This document shows positions 7,327 through 14,217 of a stretch of 47,103 nt of DNA, piece after piece. This DNA is from Streptacidiphilus pinicola (GTDB taxonomy: Bacteria > Actinomycetota > Actinomycetes > Streptomycetales > Streptomycetaceae): the NCBI RefSeq assembly GCF_003258295.1, contig NZ_QKYN01000010.1, forward strand, positions 1 through 47,103. Direction: 5' to 3'. Numbering within the stretch: the first letter of the stretch is position 1; every line of letters starts with the position of its first letter. The position numbers were made by a program, and so were the translations under genes. The notes under the pieces are model-generated. The model did not search any database, was not told where the DNA came from, and worked only from the letters and a program-made list of their open reading frames with translations.

Positions 7327-9087
7327 TCAACCGCTCTGCCGCGCCGCGCCCGCCACCGCCTCCATCGCCGCCGCCTCGCGCGGCGTGCGCGGGCGCGCGC
7401 CGAGGCCGAAGAAGCCGCCCTCGTTGTTGGCCTCGGCGACCGCCGCCGCGATCTCGTCGAGGAACGTGCGGAACCCGGCCAGCTCGCTGGGCGCGACGCG
7501 GGCGACGATCGCCGCCGCCGAGCGGATGCCGTGCAGCGCGGTCTTCTCGTAGTCGGCGTAGCGGGTGTCCCCGCGCAGGCCGGTGTCGAAGCTCGCCGCC
7601 GCGGCCAACTCCCGGACGAGTCGCCGCGGATGGTTGACGCTCGCCTCGCGCAGCAACTGCACCATGGCGACGATCTCCTCCGCGTCGACCTCTCCCTCGG
7701 CCAGCGCGACCAGCACGCCCGCAGCCGTCAGGGCCTGCCGCAGCACCGCCCATTCCGCGGGGGTGAAGTCCGACTCCCCCACGCCGTCGGCGCCTGCGCC
7801 GAGCCGCAGCACCTGGAAGCCGACGTCGGCCAGCACGGTCGGCAGGTAGCGGACGGCGTCGACGGCCTGCGCCCGTGCGCGGTCCGAGAGTTCGTCCCAG
7901 GGCGCCAGATCGCCGCCCCGGCGGTACGGATCGGGCCCTCCGCTCAGGCGGTGTTCGTGCTCCAGCCGGGCGAGCACCTGCGCCTCGTGCTCCTCGAACG
8001 CGAGGAGCATGTCACCCCCGCCGACCTCGCCGAGGTCCTCGACCGAGATCACCTCCGAGGTCGGGAACATCAGGCAGCCGATCGCGGCCAGGCTGTCGCC
8101 TACCATGCGCGCGTGCTGCCGGCCCGCCTCCCGCAGCTCCTCGGGGAGCTCGTGCCAGGGGCGCAGTGACGGTCGGACGACGAGTTCCAGCGTCGCGTCG
8201 GCGCGTGCCTGCATCCGGCTCTGGTGCAGCGCCTGGGCGAGGTGCTCGGTGACCTGGGCGGCGGTGTAGTCGGAGAGGCTGTCGATGACCCGGTCCTGCG
8301 CGACCAGGCGCGCCTTCATGCGCCGGCACTCGTGCAGGATGGCCTCGGCGTCGAGGAAGGTCTGCTCGGAGCGCCGGTCGCCGGCCAGGCTCAGCACCTT
8401 CTGGCCGACCATGATAACGATCATGAAGACCAGCTGCGCGAAGGTCGACAGAAAGCTCATGAACGCGAACGGGTACGGATCGAAGGTCTGCCAGCCCAGC
8501 TCGGCCAGGCCGATCCAGACCACCTGCGTCCCGGCGGCGATGTAGAACGCGCCCATGCTGCCCAGGCGTTGGGTGAGCCACGCGGCGATCCTGCCGTTGA
8601 TCCCGATCACCTGGTCGATCGCCTGCGGCGGCGGCTGCACCCGGTGCCGGCGGATCCACGGGTGTGGGCTGGACTCCAGCAGGCTGGCGCCCCGGCCCAG
8701 CGCCCGGTCGTGCCGGTCCAGATGCGCCTGCAGGTCAGCGACCTGCACGAAGATCGCCTCGGCGTTCTCGTAGGTCTGTACCGCGCGGCGGTCCGCCGCC
8801 AGGCCCAACACCCGCTGGCCGACCAGGATCACCGCGCACAGCACCAGCTGTACCACGTTGTTGATGAACAGCAGGAACCCGAACGGGTAGGGGTCCACGC
8901 GATGCAGCGGGCCCCAGGTGGCGAGGACCATCCACCCGGTGCAGAAGGTCAGCGTGACGTACAGGGTGGGCATCGATCCCACCCCCTGGGTCAACGCCGC
9001 CGCGATGGCGCCGTTGATGCCGACCCGTTCGTCGGAGATCGTGACCGGTTGCTTGGGCAGCCCGGCCGCCGTACCGACTTCACTCAC
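7327..9087 (-). CDS. Membrane protein with two DUF1003, two RyR-like and one TerB-like-style helical unit
   Basis: A 586-residue multidomain protein. Two DUF1003-type units occur at about 15-120 and 160-270. Each has GINGxIAAxLTQ, two membrane helices with DPYPF between them, and a VGQ(R/K)VL motif after the second. Two RyR-like repeats follow near 310-345 (LRPWHELPEELREAGRQHAR) and 395-430 (LAPWDELSDRARAQAV). The last 135 residues are all-helical and resemble a small stand-alone actinobacterial family (FTPxEWxxLRQ, then GLxxxLREAS). The GTG at 9087 is preferred, with GGGAG five bases upstream; a GTG at 9144 would add 19 residues. RyR domains are associated with ligand or calcium signalling in some proteins, but no function is known here. 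Confidence 0.8.
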   Translation of the reverse strand: MSEVGTAAGLPKQPVTISDERVGINGAIAAALTQGVGSMPTLYVTLTFCTGWMVLATWGPLHRVDPYPFGFLLFINNVVQLVLCAVILVGQRVLGLAADRRAVQTYENAEAIFVQVADLQAHLDRHDRALGRGASLLESSPHPWIRRHRVQPPPQAIDQVIGINGRIAAWLTQRLGSMGAFYIAAGTQVVWIGLAELGWQTFDPYPFAFMSFLSTFAQLVFMIVIMVGQKVLSLAGDRRSEQTFLDAEAILHECRRMKARLVAQDRVIDSLSDYTAAQVTEHLAQALHQSRMQARADATLELVVRPSLRPWHELPEELREAGRQHARMVGDSLAAIGCLMFPTSEVISVEDLGEVGGGDMLLAFEEHEAQVLARLEHEHRLSGGPDPYRRGGDLAPWDELSDRARAQAVDAVRYLPTVLADVGFQVLRLGAGADGVGESDFTPAEWAVLRQALTAAGVLVALAEGEVDAEEIVAMVQLLREASVNHPRRLVRELAAAASFDTGLRGDTRYADYEKTALHGIRSAAAIVARVAPSELAGFRTFLDEIAAAVAEANNEGGFFGLGARPRTPREAAAMEAVAGAARQSG

Positions 9088-9208
9088 ACGTGCTCCCGAG
9101 GTCGCGCCGAAGAACCGCTGCAGGCAGGGGACTTGCACGCGCACACGCGTGCCGCGTCCCCTGCCTGCAATCTATCCAAAGGCGTCGCGGGCCGACCTCG
9201 GACGGACG

Positions 9209-9634
9209 TCAGGTGAGGCGCAGCCGGGTCTCGAACTCGTGCTCGCCGGAGACCCACCCGAGGTCCTGCACGGTGAAGACACCCGCCAGCAGAGCCCGCG
9301 CCTGCTCGACCGCGTCGGCCGGGCCCAGGATGTCCACGTCGACGGGCCGGCTCAGGTGCGCGGGGCTGCTGTGCACCGAGACCGCCGCACCGGACGTGGT
9401 CAGGAAGGAGCGCGCCCGGCACATGGTCGCGGGCGTCGGCGGCGTCGCGGTCATGGGCATCGTGCTCGCGGGCGTCCCCGGCATCGCGGTGGTGGGCAGC
9501 GGGGCCAGCGGCATCGGGATGGGCGCCATCTCGGTCGTGGCCTGGAACGCCTCCGCGAGGACGGCGAGAACCGCGTCCCCGTCGTGCGGGTCGTGCTCGA
9601 CGACCTCGACGGTGATCTCATCTGTGGTGGTCAT
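9209..9634 (-). CDS. Small protein of unknown function with a Met/Pro/Thr-rich centre
   Basis: A 141-residue protein I do not recognise. The ATG at 9634 follows a strong ribosome site (GAGGAGG, six bases away). The N-terminal 40 residues are acidic (TVEVVEHDPHDGDAVLAVLAEAF) and probably form a strand and a helix. Residues about 41-75 are a low-complexity run of Met, Pro, Thr and Ala. The C-terminal 45 residues (PVDVDILGPADAVEQARALLAG, ending EFETRLRLT) look like a second small alpha/beta unit. There is no signal peptide. The gene lies between the DUF1003/RyR gene and the Ig-like remnant, in the same direction, with no obvious partner. Strong codon bias and the ribosome site support it as real. 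Confidence 0.65.
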   Translation of the reverse strand: MTTTDEITVEVVEHDPHDGDAVLAVLAEAFQATTEMAPIPMPLAPLPTTAMPGTPASTMPMTATPPTPATMCRARSFLTTSGAAVSVHSSPAHLSRPVDVDILGPADAVEQARALLAGVFTVQDLGWVSGEHEFETRLRLT

Positions 9635-9714
9635 CGGTACCTCCTCGGCCGTTCTCCCCCAGTCAAGCTCTCTTTCCGCCCTACCGCTACCTCGTCCCCG
9701 GAGACGCGGAGACC

Positions 9715-9822
9715 TCAAAGGACCGCGAGGCCGGTGGCGGAGCAGCTGAGCGCCGCGCCGCCGGAGTCGGTGGCGCTGACCTGCAGCGACGCGGCGGTCC
9801 CGACGGTGCCGGTCTCGTTGCC
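9715..9822 (-). pseudogene. Detached fragment of a putative Ig-like (He_PIG) domain
   Basis: The minus strand reads 35 residues and a stop: [20 protein letters not shown], continuing GGAALSCSATGL. It closely matches the start of the second Ig-like repeat of the secreted protein at 18008-20182 ([20 protein letters not shown]). The similarity extends to the nucleotides, for instance CACGGTGCCGGTCT in that gene against GACGGTGCCGGTCT here. No start codon, signal peptide or rest of the domain is present. It sits directly after the stop of the metal-receptor gene, so it is best explained as a duplicated or recombined scrap. Confidence 0.7.
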
Positions 9823-9829
9823 CGCGGGT

Positions 9830-10615
9830 TCAGCGGGCGGCGTCCAGCTGCCGCGAGAGCAGCGCCGGGGCCTCCCGCAACGAGGGTCCGTACCAGGTCA
9901 GATGACGGCCACTCACCAAGGCGGCCGGGATGCCGGGGAAGGCCTCGGGGCCGTCCGTCGTGGTGAACCGGTACGGCTCGTCCGGCAGCACGACCAGCTC
10001 CGCCCCGCACCCGCGCAGTTCGTCGAGCGGAACGGCCGGATAGCGCTCGGGGTGGTCCGCGTAGAGTTGCGCGACCCCGAGGCGGCGCAGCACGTCCCCG
10101 GCGAAGGTGTCCCGGCCGAGGACCATCCACGGCCGGCGCCAGATCGGCACGACCGCGCGGCGCGCGGAGTCCGGCGTGGGCAGCGCGTCCCAGGCCTGCC
10201 GGGCCTCGTCCAGCCAGGACGGGCGCGGCAGGCCGCAGGCGCGGGTGAGCAGCCGCTCCAACGAGCGGAAGGCCTGGTCCAGGGTGCGCACCTCGGTGAC
10301 CCAGACGGCGAGGCCGGCCCGCCGCAACGCCTCCAGGTCGGCGGCGCGGTTCTCCTCCTCGTTGGCGACCACGAGATCGGGCCGCAGCGCGGCGATCCGC
10401 TCCACCTCGGGGTTCTTGGTGCCGCGGACCCTGACGACGTCGAGCCCGGCGGGGTGGGTGCACCAGTCGGTGGCGCCGACCAGCAGGCCCGGGGCCGTGA
10501 CCGCGAGCGCCTCGGTCAGCGAGGGCACCAGCGAGACGACGCGTGTCACGGCGCCGAGCACGAGCGGTGTGCCCTGGTCGTCGGTGACGGCGCGGGGCCC
10601 GGGTGCCGGAGTCAT
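9830..10615 (-). CDS. Helical-backbone metal receptor (cobalamin-binding-like protein)
   Basis: A 261-residue protein of the TroA/BtuF-like superfamily. Characteristic stretches are RVVSLVPSLTEALAV near the N-terminus, VGATDWCTHPAGL, RVRGTKNPEVERIAALRPDLVVANEEEN in the middle, and ELVVLPDEPYRF near the end. In classical members two alpha/beta lobes joined by a long helix bind corrinoid or metal chelates. Here no signal peptide or lipobox precedes the fold, so it should be cytoplasmic, as in many actinobacterial homologues. No ABC importer gene is adjacent. The ATG at 10615 is the first plausible start, although the ribosome site is poor. The ligand is not identifiable from the sequence. Confidence 0.85.
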   Translation of the reverse strand: MTPAPGPRAVTDDQGTPLVLGAVTRVVSLVPSLTEALAVTAPGLLVGATDWCTHPAGLDVVRVRGTKNPEVERIAALRPDLVVANEEENRAADLEALRRAGLAVWVTEVRTLDQAFRSLERLLTRACGLPRPSWLDEARQAWDALPTPDSARRAVVPIWRRPWMVLGRDTFAGDVLRRLGVAQLYADHPERYPAVPLDELRGCGAELVVLPDEPYRFTTTDGPEAFPGIPAALVSGRHLTWYGPSLREAPALLSRQLDAAR

Positions 10616-10649
10616 GCCGCCACGCTACCGGCCGTCGACCAGGGACCGC

Positions 10650-12614
10650 TCAGCCGAGCGGACGGCAGAGCAGGGCGTCGGGCACGCCGCCGTCGTTCCA
10701 GTTCCAGGTGTAGGCGACCCCGGCGAGGTACTCGTCGTCGGCGCACTGGCCCTTGTAGTAGCCCGGCGCCCAGTCGCTGGCCGTCGAGCCGCCCGTGGAC
10801 GGGCGGTTGTCGCCGTGGTCGAACCAGACGTCGTGGCCGCCGGTCGGCAGCGGCGCCGCGGACGGGGCGCAGAGCAGGGCGGCCATGGCGTTGCTGTGCA
10901 CGCTGTAGCCGACGGCGAAGGTGTTGTCCGGGCACTGGAGCTTGCTGTAGCCGGATGCCCAGTCGCCCTCGGTGACGTAGCGCTCGTCGGTGACCACCGT
11001 CCAGGCGCCGGCGGCCTTCTGCGGCTGGCCCGCGTCCGTGCACAGGCCACGGCTGTCGCTGCGGCCGAGTGCGACCAGGCGCTCGGAGTCGGGGCAGTCG
11101 CCCTTGCGGTTGCCGGAGGACCAGTCCGGCTGGGCCAGCATGGTGGCGGACACGTCGTAGTCGGCGTGGTCGAGGTCGAGCATGTTCCAGTGGTTCACCG
11201 GGGCGATCGGTCCGCCGGCGCTCGGCGCGGAGACCAGCTTGTCCCAGTCGGCCGCTCGCCAGTCGCCGCCGTCCTCCAGGCCGGTGCGGTGCCCCCGGGC
11301 GTCGTAGGAGAGCAGCGCCCAGTTGTCCTGGAGGTTGCCGCTCGCGTCGGTCCAGCCGATCAGCGGCCAGACGGCGAAGTCGGTGTCGTTCGCGGCGAGG
11401 ATGTTCGTGAAGGCGTCGAACCAGGCCTGCTCCTTGGTGTCCGTCGAGCCGCGTCCGGCGGCGCCGAACTCGCTGACCCACACCGGCGCGGTGAAGTGCT
11501 GCCCGGACTGCGTGACGAACAGCGCCTCCTGGCTGACGACCTGGGCGAGCTGGTCCGGTGTGAAGTCCTCGTAGCGCGGGTCGCTGGTGGCGCCGAGGCC
11601 GCTGGTGGCACCGGAGTTGGCGGGGCCGGTGTAGGCGTAGAAGTGCGCGGCGTAGACCAGCTTGCCGGAGTCGATCAGGGTGTTGGAGAGGTTCGCGACC
11701 GGGGTGAGCATCGGGCGGCCGTGCGGCAGGCCGTTGAGCGGAATGCCGTACCAGTTGATGCCCTCCATGATGACGAGCAGGTCGGGGTCGGCCTGGAGGA
11801 TCCTGTTGCCGGCCTCCTCGAAGGCCGCGTACTCGTCGTGGGCGTCGTACCAGCCCCAGTTGGGGTCGTCGGTGGTGTCGCGTCGCACCTCGTTGCGCAG
11901 GTCGGCGCCGACGACGCGCTTGTCGGCCCGGTAGCGGTTCACCATGAACAGCCAGTCGGACTCCCACGCTTCCGTCGTCTGGCCGCTGTTCCAGCGCTCG
12001 TTGCCGTCCAGACCGCAGCACCAGCGGTAGCTGGTGGTGTGGTTGTTGAGGATCACCGCGAACCCGTCGCCGGTCAGCGCCGCCACGACGGCGTCGTAGA
12101 CCTGCAGCGGAGTGTCGCCGCGCAGTTGGGGGTTGGCGGCGACGGCCGCGTCGGGAACGACCGAGGTGTCGTGGATCAGCGCGTCCGCGAAGGGCAGCCG
12201 GATCGCGTTCAGGCCGAGGCCGTGCAGGTCGACCAGGATCGTCGCGAGCGGCACGCGGTCCAGGCCCAGCGGGATGTCGTAGGAGACCTCGCCGTGCTCG
12301 TTGTTCGCGGGGTCGGTGGTCGATCCGCTGCCGAGGTAGTGACCCTGGGCGCCGTCCCAGTTGCCGGCCTTGAGCTTGAAGCGGTTGCCGTTCGCGTCGA
12401 CGATGTACCGCCCCCGGGTGCTGAGCGGCCCGCTCCAGGACGCGGCGAGCTGCGGCCCGGTCAGCACCGTCGGCGCTCCCGCGGCAGTGACGGCGGACGC
12501 GGCGGCGGCGCCGGGCGCCCCCAGCGGCCCGCTCACCAGGGCGGCGACCGCCGCAACGGTGGCCAGCAGGCGGCGTAGAGCCCGCACGGGGCGGGCGGGA
12601 CGGACAGGTCCCAC
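10650..12614 (-). CDS. Secreted GH5-type glycoside hydrolase (cellulase family)
   Basis: A 654-residue secreted enzyme. Residues 1-40 form a signal peptide with an Arg-rich start, a hydrophobic core and an Ala-rich end. The catalytic barrel spans about 45-480. The acid/base Glu is in DLRNEV (Glu242) and the nucleophile in VWVSEFG (Glu382); GLNAIRLPF and VILNNHTTSYRWCCG are typical GH5 strands. The last 160 residues contain three related Cys- and Trp-containing segments (DWSSGNRKGDCPDSERLVALG, DWASGYSKLQCPDNTFAVGYS, DWAPGYYKGQCADDEYLAGVA), probably a repeated lectin-like module. The GTG start has GGAG six bases upstream. It should act outside the cell on a beta-glucan; the exact substrate is not known. 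Confidence 0.88.
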   Translation of the reverse strand: MGPVRPARPVRALRRLLATVAAVAALVSGPLGAPGAAAASAVTAAGAPTVLTGPQLAASWSGPLSTRGRYIVDANGNRFKLKAGNWDGAQGHYLGSGSTTDPANNEHGEVSYDIPLGLDRVPLATILVDLHGLGLNAIRLPFADALIHDTSVVPDAAVAANPQLRGDTPLQVYDAVVAALTGDGFAVILNNHTTSYRWCCGLDGNERWNSGQTTEAWESDWLFMVNRYRADKRVVGADLRNEVRRDTTDDPNWGWYDAHDEYAAFEEAGNRILQADPDLLVIMEGINWYGIPLNGLPHGRPMLTPVANLSNTLIDSGKLVYAAHFYAYTGPANSGATSGLGATSDPRYEDFTPDQLAQVVSQEALFVTQSGQHFTAPVWVSEFGAAGRGSTDTKEQAWFDAFTNILAANDTDFAVWPLIGWTDASGNLQDNWALLSYDARGHRTGLEDGGDWRAADWDKLVSAPSAGGPIAPVNHWNMLDLDHADYDVSATMLAQPDWSSGNRKGDCPDSERLVALGRSDSRGLCTDAGQPQKAAGAWTVVTDERYVTEGDWASGYSKLQCPDNTFAVGYSVHSNAMAALLCAPSAAPLPTGGHDVWFDHGDNRPSTGGSTASDWAPGYYKGQCADDEYLAGVAYTWNWNDGGVPDALLCRPLG

Positions 12615-12688
12615 GTGAATCTCCAGACGTGAGCTGTACTCGTGTTAGCTACTGTCCGGTACAGAGTGGCAGCCGGAGGACCGGCTGA

Positions 12689-13255
12689 CTAGAGAACGAA
12701 GGCCGCGATCTCCGCCAGGCCGGGCCGGTAACCGTCCGAGGTGTCCACGGTGAGGGTGGGGACGTCCAGGGCGAGGGGGACGTGGGCGTCGAGCGACCGC
12801 TCCCCCGCGGCGAGGGCCGCCAGCAGTTCCCGGTCGCCGTGGGCGGCCCGGTGCGGGTTCGCGGCGACGCGGCGCAGGATGCGGTCGTGGGCGAGCGCGG
12901 CCGGGGTCTCGCACCGCACGACGCGGATCCGCGCGAGCGGGGCCAGCGGCTCCAGGCCGCGACGCCACAACCGGTCCTGGTACGCGGCCTCGGCCACCAC
13001 CGTCACCCCGGCACGCAGCAGCACTCCCAGGACGTCGAAGAACGCGTCGAGCGCCGGACGGTTGAGGGGGTCCTCGCCGCCGCTCCGGTAGCCGGGCGTG
13101 GACAGCACCAGACCCTGCTTGATCTCGTCGCGCACGATCGCGGGACAGCCCAGCTCGCCCGCGAGCGCGTGGGCCAGGGTGGTCTTGCCGGTGCCGGGAC
13201 CGCCGCTCACCACGGCCAGGGTCGGTGCGGTGCGCGTGCCCCCTGGGCCGGTCAC
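12689..13255 (-). CDS. P-loop kinase of the AAA_33 type
   Basis: A 188-residue nucleotide-binding protein. The Walker A motif SGGPGTGKTT lies at about residues 17-26. IVRDEIKQGL follows as in small-molecule kinases and zeta-toxin-like enzymes, and VTVVAEAAYQDRLW supplies the Walker B-like strand. A lid-type Arg region (DRILRRVAANPHR) and a TLTVDTSDGY strand near the end complete the fold. The GTG start overlaps the stop of the IHF-like gene by four bases (GTGA, 13252-13255), so the two are translationally coupled. The substrate is unknown; chloramphenicol-phosphotransferase-like, gluconate-kinase-like and toxin-like roles are all possible. Confidence 0.82.
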   Translation of the reverse strand: MTGPGGTRTAPTLAVVSGGPGTGKTTLAHALAGELGCPAIVRDEIKQGLVLSTPGYRSGGEDPLNRPALDAFFDVLGVLLRAGVTVVAEAAYQDRLWRRGLEPLAPLARIRVVRCETPAALAHDRILRRVAANPHRAAHGDRELLAALAAGERSLDAHVPLALDVPTLTVDTSDGYRPGLAEIAAFVL

Positions 13256-13596
13256 TCGCCGGCGGCGGTGTGCGGACGACGGGCCCGCGCGAGGGCCGCC
13301 GGGAGGGCGACGCGCTGCGCGTGGTCGAGCTCGCCGACGCAGGTGGCCTCCGAGGCGCGGAGCTGGGCGAGGATCTCGTGCGCCGTGATCGGGCCCATGC
13401 CCGGGAGCGCGCGCAGCAGGGCGCCGAGGCTCATGCCGGCGGCGACCGCGTCGCCGCCGTCCCAGGCGTCGAGGCAGACGTGCGCCAGCCGGGCCGGGCC
13501 GCCCTCGGCCACCGCGGCCAGCAGCATCTCCTGCGCCCGGCGCAGCGCCGGGCTGATCCGGTCGGCCGGTGCGGGTCCCGATGTACGACCGAGCAT
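13252..13596 (-). CDS. IHF-like (actinobacterial mIHF/H2TH) nucleic-acid-binding protein
   Basis: A 114-residue basic protein. The central segment SLGALLRALPGMGPITAHEILAQL, roughly residues 60-83, matches the helix-two-turns-helix of actinobacterial integration host factor (SLPGVGKVRARQIMERL). The N-terminal helix (LRRAQEMLLAAVAEGG) and the C-terminal run rich in Arg fit a DNA-binding role. It differs from the housekeeping mIHF in its surrounding sequence, so it is probably a paralogue. The ATG at 13596 is chosen over a TTG 33 bases upstream because AAAGGCGG precedes it. It is the first gene of a two-gene operon with the P-loop kinase and faces the MarR gene at 13676. Confidence 0.72.
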   Translation of the reverse strand: MLGRTSGPAPADRISPALRRAQEMLLAAVAEGGPARLAHVCLDAWDGGDAVAAGMSLGALLRALPGMGPITAHEILAQLRASEATCVGELDHAQRVALPAALARARRPHTAAGE

Positions 13597-13675
13597 GATC
13601 GCCGCCTTTCGCTCGATGGCTTGCCACAACCAACACTACCTCCCAGCAACTCTTGATGCATGCAATACTTCAGGC
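13597..13675. promoter_or_regulatory. Divergent promoter region with an 8-bp palindrome
   Basis: This 79-base gap separates the IHF-like operon (minus) from the MarR gene (plus). It has an AT-richer stretch with the palindrome TGCATGCA at 13657-13664, close to the MarR start. Such a position suits an autoregulatory MarR site, but the palindrome is short and the arms do not extend. Confidence 0.35.
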
Positions 13676-14170
13676 ATGGCGAATCCAGCGACTCGAATTC
13701 CGCAGGCGACCCCGAGCGCGGACGAGATCCAGGCCTTCCAGCGCGCGACCCGCGACCTGATCGGGGTCGCGCTCCACAGCCTGGAGGCCGTGGGCGGCGG
13801 CATATCGCTGCCGCAGATGCGCATGCTGCTCGCGCTCGACGACCTCGGGCGCTGCCCGTCCTCGACCGTGGCCCGCACCCTGGGCCTCGGCGCGTCGTCG
13901 GTGACCCGGCTGGCGGACCGCCTGGTCGCCTCCGGCCACGTGCTGCGCGGGTCCGACCCGCACCACCGCAGCGTGGTCACGCTGCAGCTCGCGCCACTCG
14001 GGCAGACCCTGGTCGACCAGGTGCTGCGGTGGCGGGAGCAGGAACTCGCCCGGATCCTCACCCGGATCCACCCCGCGCTCCGCGCCGCCACCGCCGACGG
14101 CCTGGACGCCTTCCACCACGTCGTGGGCGAGGACTACGCGGCCGACCTGCACGGCCCCGTCCCGCTGTGA
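13676..14170 (+). CDS. MarR-family transcriptional regulator
   Basis: A 164-residue winged-helix regulator. The wing region is clear: LPQMRMLLALDDLG, then SSTVARTLGLGASSVTRLADRLVASGHVLRG as the helix-turn-helix, followed by DPHHRSVVTLQLAPLG as the wing. N- and C-terminal helices form the usual dimer interface. MarR dimers repress genes from palindromic sites and release DNA on binding phenolic ligands or on oxidation; no ligand clue is visible here. It faces the IHF-like operon across a 79-base gap and precedes the ClC channel gene by 47 bases in the same direction, so either or both may be targets. The ribosome site before the ATG is weak. Confidence 0.88.
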   Translation: MANPATRIPQATPSADEIQAFQRATRDLIGVALHSLEAVGGGISLPQMRMLLALDDLGRCPSSTVARTLGLGASSVTRLADRLVASGHVLRGSDPHHRSVVTLQLAPLGQTLVDQVLRWREQELARILTRIHPALRAATADGLDAFHHVVGEDYAADLHGPVPL

Positions 14171-14217
14171 CGGCCCGAAACCGAAGAGCTGCCCGAACTG
14201 AACAGAAGTGGAGCAAC

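Noticed and set aside
9830-10615. The metal-receptor gene as the binding protein of a local ABC importer
   Set aside because: No permease or ATPase gene is adjacent and no signal peptide is present, so an importer role is not supported.
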